NCBI GenBank assembly: GCA_036499395.1
Contig: DASYDW010000122.1
Coordinates: 186,001 to 250,000, forward strand
Direction: 5' to 3'
From: Pirellulales bacterium
GTDB taxonomy: Bacteria; Planctomycetota; Planctomycetia; Pirellulales; JACPPG01
Length of the DNA stretch: 64,000 bases
Shown: positions 1 to 9,009 of the stretch, piece by piece
Layout of the letters: every line of letters begins with the position of its first letter
How positions within the stretch are numbered: position 1 is the first letter of the stretch
The notes under the pieces: generated by a model
Seen by the model: only the letters and a program-made list of their open reading frames with translations
Told to the model about the DNA's origin: nothing
Database searches by the model: none
Made by a program: the position numbers and the translations under genes

Positions 1-2
1 CG

Positions 3-914
3 CTCGAAGCGCTGCGCAGCGGCAAAGATGTGTACGGCGAGAAGCCGCTTACCCATTTGTTCGACGAGGCGCGAGTGCTGTGCGACGAGGTGGCCCGTCG
101 CAACGCCATCTTTCAAACGGGCACACAGCAGCGGTCGATGCCGGTGTTTCGCCGGGCCGTGGAAATCGTGCGCAATGGCCACCTGGGACGCATCGAGCGT
201 GTCGAGGTGGGGCTGCCTGACGGTTACGACAAACCGATGGGAGACGCCACGGTCACGGAGCCACCGGCCCGACTCGACTACGAGATGTGGACCGGCCCGG
301 CGCCGCTGCTGTCCTATATGCGCGCCCGACATCATCGCTGGTGGCGCGGCCATCGGGCCTACGGTGGCGGAACGTTGATGGACTGGATTGGGCACCATAA
401 TGACATTGCCGAATGGGGGCTGGGACCCGAGCAAGCGAAACTTTCCCGCGTCGAGGCTGTCGGCTGGACATTTCCCGAAATGGACATTTACAACACGCCT
501 GTCCATTTCGATATTCGCTGCCAATACACGGGCGGTGTCGAGTCCTCGATCTCGGACCGGCACGAGCAAGGGACGAAATGGATTGGCGAGCGCGGTTGGC
601 TGTTCGTGACTCGCTCGATCATCAAAGCCTCGGACCCGCGCTGGCAGGCGCCTGACTTCAACGTGGGAAGCTTTCATGTCGGGGCCTCGGCCGGGCACCA
701 TCGCAATTTCATTGACAGCGTGAAGTCTCGCCAGCGTGCAATCGCGCCCCCCGAGGTCGCCTGGCAATCGATCACACCCGGCTTTTTGGGATATGTGTCC
801 CAATGCCTGGGGCGCCCGGTGAGCTGGGATGCCAGCCGCCGCACGGTTATCGACGACGCCGAAGCTGAGCAGTTATTAAATGCGGTCGAGTACCGTGGGC
901 CGTGGAAGCTGTAA
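3..914 (+). CDS. Gfo/Idh/MocA family oxidoreductase, 5' end outside window
   Basis: The frame is already open at the left edge, so most of the N-terminal Rossmann fold is missing and about 303 residues remain. The first visible residues read GKDVYGEKP; the EKP tripeptide belongs to the NAD(P)-binding domain and is the hallmark of this family. Further on, GGTLMDWIGHHNDIAEW matches the G..xD..HH region that forms the substrate pocket in the C-terminal alpha/beta domain. Family members oxidise or reduce sugars, inositols and related polyols; the substrate here cannot be read from sequence. Planctomycete members often carry a Tat signal, but that part lies outside the window. A hairpin follows the stop codon. 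Confidence 0.9.
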   Translation, partial: LEALRSGKDVYGEKPLTHLFDEARVLCDEVARRNAIFQTGTQQRSMPVFRRAVEIVRNGHLGRIERVEVGLPDGYDKPMGDATVTEPPARLDYEMWTGPAPLLSYMRARHHRWWRGHRAYGGGTLMDWIGHHNDIAEWGLGPEQAKLSRVEAVGWTFPEMDIYNTPVHFDIRCQYTGGVESSISDRHEQGTKWIGERGWLFVTRSIIKASDPRWQAPDFNVGSFHVGASAGHHRNFIDSVKSRQRAIAPPEVAWQSITPGFLGYVSQCLGRPVSWDASRRTVIDDAEAEQLLNAVEYRGPWKL

Positions 915-928
915 GCAGGAAGAACTCG

Positions 929-945
929 CTTCTCAATTTGAGAAG
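929..945 (+). terminator. possible terminator hairpin after the oxidoreductase
   Basis: CTTCTCAA-T-TTGAGAAG is a perfect 8-bp inverted repeat with a one-base centre (as a hairpin, 6-bp stem and 5-base loop), 15 nt after the stop codon. A short T-rich run appears only about 16 nt later, so efficiency as a Rho-independent terminator is uncertain. Confidence 0.4.
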
Positions 946-953
946 GGAATAGT

Positions 954-973
954 CCGCAGATTTTCGCAGATTT
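954..973. repeat. short interspersed CGCAGATT direct repeat
   Basis: CCGCAGATT-TT-CGCAGATTT holds two copies of CGCAGATT, 11 bases apart. This kind of motif is commonly scattered through intergenic DNA of Planctomycetota and other large-genome bacteria. No coding potential is seen. Confidence 0.45.
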
Positions 974-1180
974 GAAAAAGCATTCGACGGCCTGATTGCC
1001 GATCTGCTTTCTTAGGGACAACGTGAGGGCCGATCGATCGGCCTAGCTAGCGTGCAAGCTGGTGCCTTCCGATCTTGAGCGCACCGGTCGGGCCCGCTAC
1101 GATTCCCGCCCTCTGTCGCGGCTTTTCCGGCTTGGCCTGCCCAATTCCGGGCGTGGCTTTTCTTTTCGAACGGGTGTCGC

Positions 1181-1966
1181 ATGCCGAATCCAGGCAAGTT
1201 GATTGCTGGCGGTTCGTTTACACGTCGCGCGGTCCTTGAAACATGCGCGCTGTTCGTCGGCGCGACTCTCATCGGCGCGGACGTAACGCCCGGTGTCGTA
1301 CAGGCCTGGCAAAATCCGTTGCGGGCTCCGGAATCGGCACCGCCGCCGCAGCAACAACCGCAAATCATCGCGCATCCGGCCCTGCGCAACGCGCCGCAAT
1401 ACACGGCGACGAAACAAGGGCGCCAGGGGGACCCGCTGAACATTGCTTTCATCGGCACCGAAGAGGAATTGCACCGGGCGATGGCCGAGGCCCATTGGTT
1501 TCCGGCCGATCCGATCACGCTGAAGACTTCGGTCCGTTTGGTAGCGGACGTACTGGAACGCAAGCCGTACCCTGACGCGCCGGTGAGCCACCTGTTTCTT
1601 TACGGGCGGGTACAGGACCTGGCATTCGAGCAGCCTGTGGGGCGCAGTCCGAAGCAGCGGCATCATGTCCGTTTCTGGCGCTCAGCCGAAGTTGACGCCA
1701 ACGGCGAACCGTTATGGATGGGCGCGGCGACCTACGACGAACGGGTCGAGATCAGCCGTACGACGGGCGGCATCACCCATCGAATATCGCCTGACGTCGA
1801 CAACGAACGAGACAAGCTGATCCGTGATACCGGTGAAGCTGGGAACTTGGCCGGCGCCTATTGGGTCGAGGGATTTCACCAGATCCTCGAAGGGCGCAAC
1901 GGCGGCGGCGATCCCTACCGCACCGACGGCCGATTGGCCGTGGGCGTGATCACCGTGCGACGCTAA
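1181..1966 (+). CDS. LssY C-terminal domain protein, exported or membrane-anchored
   Basis: A 261-residue protein. An N-terminal hydrophobic stretch at about 21-42 follows an Arg-Arg pair and could be a Tat-like or Sec signal. A Pro/Gln-rich linker (about 47-62) follows. From about residue 85 to the end it resembles the LssY_C family: an FIGTEEEL segment, HWFPADP near residue 107, HLFLYGRVQDLAFEQ, HHVRFWR, and a final HISPDVDNERD/GTGEAG-like region. LssY_C domains occur in envelope proteins, sometimes fused to DedA or PAP2 membrane domains; their biochemical role is unknown. There is no clear ribosome binding site before this ATG, so the start is tentative. It converges with the isomerase gene at 3173-2139. 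Confidence 0.75.
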   Translation: MPNPGKLIAGGSFTRRAVLETCALFVGATLIGADVTPGVVQAWQNPLRAPESAPPPQQQPQIIAHPALRNAPQYTATKQGRQGDPLNIAFIGTEEELHRAMAEAHWFPADPITLKTSVRLVADVLERKPYPDAPVSHLFLYGRVQDLAFEQPVGRSPKQRHHVRFWRSAEVDANGEPLWMGAATYDERVEISRTTGGITHRISPDVDNERDKLIRDTGEAGNLAGAYWVEGFHQILEGRNGGGDPYRTDGRLAVGVITVRR

Positions 1967-2131
1967 GCCGGAAGCAACGAGCCGGGGGGCACGCTTAGTC
2001 GGGGGGCGCGGGCGTCTCGCCCGCCTGGATCGCAAAGCATGATTTGCGACCTGTCGTTGCGGAGCCGGGCGTTTTCGCTACCGAGTTTTCAGGCACACGC
2101 GCAAGAAGGCGGGCGGGACGTCCGCCCCCTA
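1963..2131. repeat. cluster of nested palindromes between convergent genes
   Basis: This gap between two convergent genes contains several inverted repeats: CTAAGC (1963-1968) with GCTTAG (1993-1998); a GC-rich element at 2001-2026 that recurs inverted at 2106-2130 (about 16 of 20 positions match); and a TCGCAAA-N6-TTTGCGA hairpin at 2030-2049. It could act as a bidirectional terminator or be a decayed short palindromic element. Confidence 0.5.
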
Positions 2132-2138
2132 GGGCAAG

Positions 2139-3173
2139 TTACACGCGAGATGTCTTTCGTCCCAGCAGCCGGTCCATCGAGTCCGAGGTTTGGTAAATCA
2201 GCGCCTCGGGATAGTGTTGCCACGGGTGAAAGTATTCGAACGTCAGATAGCCGCGGTAACCGAGCGTTTGAAACTCGTCCATCACGGCCGGCCAGTTGGT
2301 GGTGCCGTCCAACAGCGGGCGGAATGATTCGAGCGAGTAGTCGGTCCCCTTCTTTGTGAATTCCTTGAGATGTACGTTCTGTATTCGCGCGCCGAGGATC
2401 GGAATCCAATGCTCGGGATACTGGAAGAGCATGATGTTGCCAGTATCGAAGTGTACGCGCACCCGTTCGCTCTCAAAGCAATCGACGAATGAGTTCATCT
2501 CATCGGGTGTCATCAGGAAGCCGTTGAAGAAGATGTTCTCGATGTTCAGGTTCACCTTCTGCTGCTCGGCGTGCGGCACCAGCTTGCGGACGGCTTCGAT
2601 GGCTCGTTCTTCGCAGACGTCGTTCGGGACAGGGTCGTAGTCGGTGCGCCAGGGAATGGTCACTGCGCCAGGCACGACCAACAGGTTTTCGGTCCCCAGA
2701 TCATGCGCCGCGGTGACCATTTTGCCTGCTAGTTCGAGCGAGCGCGTGCGGATGGCCGGGTCGTGACTGGTCATCGGATAGGGCCAGAACAAGAACGAGC
2801 AGACGCCGCTGATCTGGATGCCAATCCGTTCGGCCATTTTGCGAATGGCTGTGAATTCCTTGGTGCCGGACTTGGGCGACAGGTCGTTGTCCAGGTCGTA
2901 ATTCAGCTCGATGGCGTCGAAGCCGGCATCGTGCGCCAGTTGTAAGCACTGTTCGAGCGACATCTTGTCCGGATAGGGAAAAGCCCACAGGTTGATGCTC
3001 TTCTTCATGTCGTAGCGCTTGCCGGCCGGGCTATCCGTTGTCGCATGAGCCGGCTTGGGCGCGGCCGCCACCTGGCCGAAGGCCTGTGCCCCGCCCGCCG
3101 CCGCCAAGGCCGCGGAAATCACGCTGCGGCGCGAAAGGCGATAGGCGTTGCCGCCCCGTGGATCGTCCGTCAT
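2139..3173 (-). CDS. Tat-exported sugar phosphate isomerase/epimerase-like TIM barrel protein
   Basis: A 344-residue protein. Residues 15-40 form a twin-arginine signal (LSRRSVISAALAAAGGAQAFG), pointing to export in folded form. The mature part has the AP endonuclease 2/xylose isomerase-like TIM barrel: DAIELNYD at about 93, an ISGVCSF strand, ENLLVVPGA, NLNIENIFFNG with the metal-binding Glu, VRVHFDTGN with the His-Asp pair, VHLKEF and a terminal LTFEYFHP strand. In this fold Glu, Asp and His residues bind a divalent metal for aldose-ketose isomerisation or epimerisation. The substrate is not known. GGGAG lies about 10 nt before the ATG. Confidence 0.88.
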   Translation of the reverse strand: MTDDPRGGNAYRLSRRSVISAALAAAGGAQAFGQVAAAPKPAHATTDSPAGKRYDMKKSINLWAFPYPDKMSLEQCLQLAHDAGFDAIELNYDLDNDLSPKSGTKEFTAIRKMAERIGIQISGVCSFLFWPYPMTSHDPAIRTRSLELAGKMVTAAHDLGTENLLVVPGAVTIPWRTDYDPVPNDVCEERAIEAVRKLVPHAEQQKVNLNIENIFFNGFLMTPDEMNSFVDCFESERVRVHFDTGNIMLFQYPEHWIPILGARIQNVHLKEFTKKGTDYSLESFRPLLDGTTNWPAVMDEFQTLGYRGYLTFEYFHPWQHYPEALIYQTSDSMDRLLGRKTSRV

Positions 3174-3337
3174 CGTTTGCTGGCTCCCCGAGAAATGCTG
3201 TAGCGTGGTGTCACTTCATCGTAACGCGGATTCCGCAGCCAATCACGCGACGGACTAGCTTTCTGATTTGGTTTCAGCCACAATGACGCTCGGCCGTGGC
3301 GCGGTCCTGTCAATGATTCTTATCGGAGGGCATTTCC

Positions 3338-4711
3338 ATGCGTTCCTCGCTGTGCCACGCACTTCTCGCGGCCATCACCGTTCTCGCCATCCAGTCCGTC
3401 GGCTGGGCTGAAACCAACGCTCCGCTGTTTCTGTCCAGCCGGCAACCGGCCGCTGGCTCCAAGGCTTCTCCGCCCGAGCGCTGGAGTGCTACGGAAAACG
3501 TTGCCTGGAAGACCGATCTGCCGGGGCTGGGTTGGTCGTCGCCCATCGTGTGGGGAAAACGCGTCTTTCTCACGACGTGCGTCAATACCGGCAAAGACGC
3601 CGAGCCGCGCAAGGGGCTCTATCTCGAGGACGTCGACGCCAACAAGTATCCGCCCGAGAAGGACGAGCATCGCTGGACCGTGATCTGCCTGAACCTGGAC
3701 GATGGTTCGATTGTGTGGGAGCGGGACGCGCATAAGGGGATTCCGGCCAAGCCCCACCACATCAAGAACACGCTGGCATCGGAAACGCCGGCCACTGACG
3801 GCGAGTTGTTGTACGTCCTATTCGGCAACGTCGGCCTGTACTGCTACGATTTCGACGGCAATCTGAAATGGAAGCACGAGCTCAAACCGCGCGAGACGCG
3901 CTACGGTTGGGGGACCTCGATGTCGCCGATCGTCTACGAGGACCGGGTTTACCTGGTTGACGACAACGAGGAAGAATCGAAGTTGCTGGCACTCGACAAG
4001 CGCACGGGCAAAGTGATCTGGGAAGTAATCCGCGACGAAAAGACCAACTACTCGACGCCGTACGTCTGGAAAAACCCCTTGCGCACCGAACTCGTGATCT
4101 CAGGCATCAACTGGGCCACGAGCTACGACCTCGACGGCAAAGAGCTGTGGAAGATCAAAGGGAAGTCGATTCTCGCGATTCCTACGCCGTTTGAGCGATT
4201 CGGCATGCTGTACGTCACATCGGGGCACGTGGTGTGGGGTGAAAATCAGATCTTCGCCATCAAGCCGGGTGGGTCAGGAGATCTGTCGCCGCAGGATAAG
4301 AAAACAGCGGACGAGCATATCGCCTGGTGGAAAAATGCCGGACCGTATCATCCGACGCCACTGATCGTGGACGACACGCTGTACATGCTATTGGACCGTG
4401 GGTTCATGGCGGCCTATGACGCCAAGACGGGCGAGACCGTTTACGACAAGAAGCGCATCCCGAATGGCCGTGCATTTACCAGCAGTCCCTGGAGCTACAA
4501 CGGAAAGATCTTTTGCGTCAATGAAGACGGCGTCACGTTCGCCATATCGCCGGGCAAGAGTTTCGAAATCATGTACACGAACCAACTGGCCGACGATGAC
4601 ATGTGCATGGCCACACCGGTGATCGTGGACGACAAGCTGCTGATCCGCACGGCCGAGCGTCTGTATTGCATCCGAAACCAGACGGCAGCGCCGGCCGCTG
4701 CAGGCGAATAG
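3338..4711 (+). CDS. secreted PQQ-like beta-propeller repeat protein
   Basis: A 457-residue protein with a Sec signal peptide (residues 1-25, cut near GWAETN). A strong ribosome binding site, GGAGG, lies 8 nt before the ATG. The mature part contains repeated blades of the PQQ/quinoprotein type: NLDDGSIVWERD, YDFDGNLKWKHEL, LDKRTGKVIWEV, YDLDGKELWKIKG and YDAKTGETVYDKK. This is the fold of BamB and quinoprotein dehydrogenases. No dehydrogenase active-site motif is recognised, so it may be a structural or binding propeller of the kind frequent in Planctomycetota. It is divergent from the isomerase gene and convergent with the permease gene. Confidence 0.88.
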   Translation: MRSSLCHALLAAITVLAIQSVGWAETNAPLFLSSRQPAAGSKASPPERWSATENVAWKTDLPGLGWSSPIVWGKRVFLTTCVNTGKDAEPRKGLYLEDVDANKYPPEKDEHRWTVICLNLDDGSIVWERDAHKGIPAKPHHIKNTLASETPATDGELLYVLFGNVGLYCYDFDGNLKWKHELKPRETRYGWGTSMSPIVYEDRVYLVDDNEEESKLLALDKRTGKVIWEVIRDEKTNYSTPYVWKNPLRTELVISGINWATSYDLDGKELWKIKGKSILAIPTPFERFGMLYVTSGHVVWGENQIFAIKPGGSGDLSPQDKKTADEHIAWWKNAGPYHPTPLIVDDTLYMLLDRGFMAAYDAKTGETVYDKKRIPNGRAFTSSPWSYNGKIFCVNEDGVTFAISPGKSFEIMYTNQLADDDMCMATPVIVDDKLLIRTAERLYCIRNQTAAPAAAGE

Positions 4712-4790
4712 AGTCAATATTCTTTCGCCGCCCGCCCGCTAAAGCGTCGATTGTTCGTCTTGCACCGTCGACGTCATAGCGGGGGTGCGA

Positions 4791-7067
4791 TCAAGCTCGT
4801 TGGCCTATTTCCATGCGCAGAAATCGACGCCCCATAATTCCTGCCAGAAGTAAGCCCATCAAGCCGCCGGCCCACGCATAGGAGAGCGGAAGTCGTGGCG
4901 CGAGATTCGCTGCTTCCCAATTGTTTGGCGTACCGTTTATTACGAGTGCCATCCACAGCGGTATCAGCGAAATGAGGCAGGTCAGTCCAAAAAACGCTAG
5001 AAGTGCAAGCCACATCCGGCCGATCACCACGAGCGTTGCTGCAAGCGAAACCGAGGTTGCCAGCGCTATGGGAAACAGAAGAGCGAAATCGATCGGTATC
5101 ACGTTCCAACGGATTTGTAACGGCGTCTGAATGTTGACCCCCAGGGCCGCGATAGCCGAGGCTAGCACAGCCCCCGGAACCAAATCGACAACGAACGCGG
5201 CCATCCATTCTAGCAGTATGTCATGGCGCGATAGGGGGCGTGTGATTTCGAGGGGTAATACCTGCAATCGCATTCGCCATATTCCGCCGCAATGTAAGGC
5301 TGCCATTCCTAGCGTTCCCAGCGCGAAAAAACAGAGTGCTGAGGAAAGTGGATACCGTTCAAGGCCAACCTGCAGAATGGTCGGCACTTGAAAAACCGCC
5401 ATGAGTAGCACGAGGATGATTGCCGGGGCTACTCGAAGGCCCCTATTTCCCAGCCGCCAGCGCTGCACTCGCTGCCACCACGTCCAATCGGTAGCTTCGC
5501 GATGGTGCCAAGATTCGATTTGCATTTCTCGTCGATCTTTGGCGAACAGCCAACTTTCGCGATAGGTTGAACTAACCAGGACCTGATCGCGGGTTTTAGC
5601 AGGCACTGCACCAGAACTGGCGGCCCATGATGGTAGCCGATTAAGCAGCGATACTGTGACGCCGCCGGCAATGACCGTTCCTCCCCAAAGCATCGTCAAC
5701 AGCCACGGGTCCCGGCCGCGCAACGCGCGATCGAACAGCTCGGAGGAACACATCAGGGACATTGCGCCCAATGCTATCGTCATTGGCACATATGTCAGGC
5801 ACCGCGCTCGTATCGGTGGAGTAGCCGGACGCAGTGATGTCAGCGACATGCAACCAATGCCCGATGCGACAACCGCCGCGGCGGGGGCCAGCGCCGCGTC
5901 CCAGCAAACCTGTGCTACGACCCGCGGAAACCACATGCCGCAGCAAACAATGGCGATCAACGCCAGCGATATGCCGATGATGGCATGGCTCGACCGGTAT
6001 CGCGGGGCAAGTCGCGTGAGAGGGCTGCGGAACTGACTGGAAAGCTGGATGCCAACAATGACTGTCAGAAGTTCAAAGGGCACGAGCGGCAGCAGCCGTG
6101 CCGGCCACGGCAACTCATCGTATACCGATGCCTTCACGTGCATGTGAGGTAGGGCCGCCTTGGCGACGCGCAGCGGGGAAAGGCGACTCTCGGCTTGCAA
6201 CCCTCCCACATATAGCAGCGATAATGACGGCGATCGCGCCAACTGCGCAAAGTCGCTTTCGGATAGATGCTTCTCAAAAGGGAAGTGATATGCGAAGTCG
6301 AGGACGAGAGTCTGGAGTCGTGGCAACTTGGCTAAATCGGACAATACGGCACCGCTCACGCCCATGCGCGAGTGAAAGACGATTGTTTCCAGGTTGGGTA
6401 ATTCGGCAAGTGCGGCTAAATTCAGGGGCGGTGAATCCGAATAAATCTCGATGCGCCGCAGCTTTTGCCATGACTTGAGCGGGGCGAGATCGAGGCCACG
6501 GCCATAGAGTGTGAGATACTCAATATTCTTCAGTTGCGTAACGCGATCGAATCCGATCGGAGTCTCGCCATAGCAGGTATATTCGACCTGCCGCAGATTG
6601 GGGAATTCGTCAAGGATGCGATAGTAGTCCTCGCCGGGGCTGGCGTTGATTACCATCATCTTCCAAGGTTGTCCGGCCACCGGGGGCGGCGCGTGCATGC
6701 TGTACCACAGCGACGACAAATAGATCGTGTCCACGTCCCGCTCCCGCCCCGCGGCGCGGACTTCTTCCAGCGTCCGCGCAGAGTTAATGGCGAGGTTTCC
6801 CGTGGGTAACTGTGGGTATGCCTGATGGAAATGAGTCTCGCGCGACTTTTGCGTAAGGGTTAGTAGCCAAAACAACATTGCCAGCGCAAATACTCCCCAC
6901 ACCGCCGGTCGCGTCAGATACGAAACTGCGATCCACCAAAACCGCCGCGCCGTGCAGCCCAACCAAGTTCGTCGAATCCAAGCGTGCGCCGCATAGAACG
7001 TGGGGAATCGGCCGCAGTCGCTCACTTCGTGGTCGTTGCGCCCAGCTACTCCAAGTTTCTCAGGCAT
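4791..7067 (-). CDS. ABC-2-like membrane protein with an inserted leucine-rich repeat domain
   Basis: A 758-residue protein. A transmembrane segment at about 43-70 is followed by a soluble region (about 85-300) with leucine-rich-repeat character: LKNIEYLTLYG, WQKLRRIEIYS, LPNLETIVFHS and LPRLQTLVLDF. From about 310 to the end there are roughly ten hydrophobic segments in two groups, separated by a polar loop near 480-535. The start overlaps the end of the ABC ATPase gene by 8 bp, so it is very likely the membrane partner of that ATPase. The LRR block should lie on one face of the membrane as a sensor or binding surface; this is inference. The substrate is unknown. The TM topology is typical of ABC-2 exporters, the LRR insertion is not. 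Confidence 0.75.
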   Translation of the reverse strand: MPEKLGVAGRNDHEVSDCGRFPTFYAAHAWIRRTWLGCTARRFWWIAVSYLTRPAVWGVFALAMLFWLLTLTQKSRETHFHQAYPQLPTGNLAINSARTLEEVRAAGRERDVDTIYLSSLWYSMHAPPPVAGQPWKMMVINASPGEDYYRILDEFPNLRQVEYTCYGETPIGFDRVTQLKNIEYLTLYGRGLDLAPLKSWQKLRRIEIYSDSPPLNLAALAELPNLETIVFHSRMGVSGAVLSDLAKLPRLQTLVLDFAYHFPFEKHLSESDFAQLARSPSLSLLYVGGLQAESRLSPLRVAKAALPHMHVKASVYDELPWPARLLPLVPFELLTVIVGIQLSSQFRSPLTRLAPRYRSSHAIIGISLALIAIVCCGMWFPRVVAQVCWDAALAPAAAVVASGIGCMSLTSLRPATPPIRARCLTYVPMTIALGAMSLMCSSELFDRALRGRDPWLLTMLWGGTVIAGGVTVSLLNRLPSWAASSGAVPAKTRDQVLVSSTYRESWLFAKDRREMQIESWHHREATDWTWWQRVQRWRLGNRGLRVAPAIILVLLMAVFQVPTILQVGLERYPLSSALCFFALGTLGMAALHCGGIWRMRLQVLPLEITRPLSRHDILLEWMAAFVVDLVPGAVLASAIAALGVNIQTPLQIRWNVIPIDFALLFPIALATSVSLAATLVVIGRMWLALLAFFGLTCLISLIPLWMALVINGTPNNWEAANLAPRLPLSYAWAGGLMGLLLAGIMGRRFLRMEIGQRA

Positions 7068-7944
7068 GGCTATTCAACTCCACGAAGATCTCTTCCAAGT
7101 TCAAATCTTCGACCCGTACTTCGGCCTCCCAGCGGTCGCGGAGTTCGTCCAGAAGCTCCGATGTAACGTTCGGCACGGCGGCCAGCGCGCTTGCTCCTTC
7201 GACCTTTAATCGTAGCGCGCCAGGCACGAAGAAATTGTGCGGGAAATCGCGCACGCCGCTCAGCCGCAGTCGTTTGACGCTGTCCTTCAGGTCGTCGAGC
7301 TCGGCAAAGTGGGCGATTCGCCCCTCGTGCAGGATCGCCACGTGTGTGGCCACGCGTTCCAGGTCAGAGCTGATGTGCGTCGAGAACAGCACCGTTCGCG
7401 AGGCATCGGCCGTCAATGTCATCAGCGAGCGCAAGAAATCGCGGCGGGCAATCGGGTCGAGGCTGGCGACCGGCTCGTCCAGGATTAAAAGGTCGGGCTT
7501 GTGCCCTAATGCGAGCACCAATGCCACAGTCTGCAATTGACCGGTGGAAAGCGTCTGCATGCGCGCGTTCATAGGCAATCGCCAACGCGCTGTGAGCTCT
7601 TCGGCCCAAGCGTCATCCCAATTCGCGTAGAACGATGCGGTATATGCGATCACGTGCCGCACTTTCATCCAGGCATACAAAGAAATCACCTGCGGGACGT
7701 AGCCTAGCCGTTCCTTCGAAGCCGGCGAAAGGTCCCAGGCAGGGTCACCGAAAAGGTGGCCCGAACCCGTGTCGGCGCGCAACAGGCCGAGCAGGCACTT
7801 AATGAGCGTGCTCTTGCCAGCACCATTAGTACCCATCAGTCCCACGATCGCGCCGCGCGGAATTTGCAGATTCACGCTGCGCAGGACCTGAGTTCGGCCG
7901 TAACTTTTGGTTAACTCGCGGACGTCGATGATTGTTTCAGCCAC
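7060..7944 (-). CDS. ABC transporter ATP-binding protein
   Basis: A 294-residue ATPase. It has Walker A GTNGAGKST (residues 38-46), a signature written LSTGQ instead of LSGGQ, Walker B LLILDEP followed by VASLDP, and the H-loop histidine in LFSTHI. The C-terminal extension of about 80 residues is typical of drug or antibiotic-type exporters. It sits in the middle of a three-gene operon: its start overlaps the GntR gene by 34 bp and its end overlaps the LRR/TM permease by 8 bp. This gene order (YtrA-type regulator, ATPase, permease) is usual for envelope-stress or cell-wall-antibiotic ABC exporters. The Thr in the signature is a conservative oddity and need not abolish activity. Confidence 0.93.
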   Translation of the reverse strand: MAETIIDVRELTKSYGRTQVLRSVNLQIPRGAIVGLMGTNGAGKSTLIKCLLGLLRADTGSGHLFGDPAWDLSPASKERLGYVPQVISLYAWMKVRHVIAYTASFYANWDDAWAEELTARWRLPMNARMQTLSTGQLQTVALVLALGHKPDLLILDEPVASLDPIARRDFLRSLMTLTADASRTVLFSTHISSDLERVATHVAILHEGRIAHFAELDDLKDSVKRLRLSGVRDFPHNFFVPGALRLKVEGASALAAVPNVTSELLDELRDRWEAEVRVEDLNLEEIFVELNSHA

Positions 7945-8336
7945 GCTCGTCGCTCCCTGAGGACGTTTTTAACCACGGCCAAAGCCTGCTGCTCGGTGAG
8001 ATTCAATTGCACGGCCCGTGTCACCATCGCGTCGGCCAGCGGGGCCAGTTCGCGCTGTCGCTCGGCGACGCTGCCGGGCGTGGTAACCTGCCGCACCCGC
8101 ATGCCGGTGCCACGTACGCGTTCCAGAACTCCGTCCGCCTCGAGCCTGGCATAGGCCTTCGAGACGGTCATCATGTTCACTTCCAAATCGGTAGCCAGTT
8201 GCCGAATGCTAGGTAGAAGCTGCCCGGCGCGCAACCGCTCGCTGGCCACCAGCGCCCGCACCTGGTCCATCAACTGACGGTATATGGGTACGCCCGAGGA
8301 AGGCTGAATCTGGAAGTTGATCGAAGCGTCCGTCAC
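7911..8336 (-). CDS. GntR family (YtrA subfamily) transcriptional regulator
   Basis: A 141-residue protein starting at GTG with GAGGA 8 nt upstream. The N-terminal winged helix is clear (IYRQLMDQVRALVASERL, LLPSIRQLATDLEVNMMTVSKAY, LEADGVLERVRGTGMRV). The effector part is only about 50 residues, which places it in the YtrA subfamily, whose members repress neighbouring ABC transporter operons. It is the first gene of the operon and an inverted repeat overlaps its promoter, so autorepression is likely. The inducer is unknown. Confidence 0.93.
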   Translation of the reverse strand: MTDASINFQIQPSSGVPIYRQLMDQVRALVASERLRAGQLLPSIRQLATDLEVNMMTVSKAYARLEADGVLERVRGTGMRVRQVTTPGSVAERQRELAPLADAMVTRAVQLNLTEQQALAVVKNVLRERRAWLKQSSTSAS

Positions 8337-8371
8337 AAGTACATTCCTCGTCGTCGACCTCGATGCATTGG

Positions 8372-8402
8372 TGCATTATATCACTAATGCACATGATGTC
8401 GA
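8372..8402 (-). promoter_or_regulatory. promoter with overlapping operator of the gntR-ABC operon
   Basis: On the minus strand TCGACA (8402-8397), a 16-bp spacer and a perfect TATAAT (8380-8375) form a strong sigma70-type promoter. The inverted repeat TGCATTA-N6-TAATGCA (8372-8391) covers the -10 and most of the spacer, as expected for a YtrA-type repressor site. The predicted start lies about 30 nt before the GTG codon. Confidence 0.75.
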
Positions 8403-8511
8403 GGAAAAAAATCGTGATGTTTTTTGGGGAGTGCGTGCGCGATCAGCCCGCGGTCACGCGGATGTAACGGCGAGCACACCGTGATCCGGGGTGAAGAGAG
8501 TTCGCGGCAAT

Positions 8512-9009
8512 TTAGCCGGCAGGCTGGCTCGCCGCTGCGTCGTCTGCCAACGAAGCCAGATCACTCGAAGGTGTAAAGATCAGAGAGGCCGAGTTCAGGC
8601 AGTGCCGCTGTCCCGTCGGGGGCGGGCCGTCCGGAAATACGTGCCCTAGGTGGCAATCGCAGCGGGCACAAAGAATCTCGACGCGCACCATGCCGTAGCT
8701 GGTGTCGCGCTCTTCGGCCACATTTTCCTTTGCGATCGGCTGAAAGAAGCTGGGCCAGCCGGTGCCTGAGTTGAACTTCGCATCCGAAGAGAACAGCGGC
8801 AAGCTGCAGCATACGCAGCTGTAAACGCCCTGCTTTTTATTATCTAAGAGCGTGCCGCAGAAGGCTCGTTCCGTCCCCTTATCCCGAGCGATCTCGTACA
8901 CATCGCGCGGCAGGCGCTCTTGCCACTGGGCGTCCGACAGTTCGATTCGAGGCGACTCGACTGGGCCCACAAGCTGACCAGCAGCATTAAACACAGCTAC
9001 GCGCACCAT
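8512..9009 (-). CDS. msrB: peptide-methionine (R)-S-oxide reductase
   Basis: A 165-residue protein of the MsrB fold that reduces methionine-R-sulfoxide in oxidised proteins. The four zinc cysteines are C65/C68 (CVCC) and C114/C117 (CARC). The catalytic cysteine is C137 in GQRHCLNSASL, and GTGWPSFF at 83-90 is the substrate pocket. The ATG at 9009 is preferred to the one at 9024 because AAGGA lies 7 nt before it. No export signal is evident, so a cytoplasmic location is likely. The C-terminal extension of about 15 residues looks nonconserved. Confidence 0.95.
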   Translation of the reverse strand: MVRVAVFNAAGQLVGPVESPRIELSDAQWQERLPRDVYEIARDKGTERAFCGTLLDNKKQGVYSCVCCSLPLFSSDAKFNSGTGWPSFFQPIAKENVAEERDTSYGMVRVEILCARCDCHLGHVFPDGPPPTGQRHCLNSASLIFTPSSDLASLADDAAASQPAG

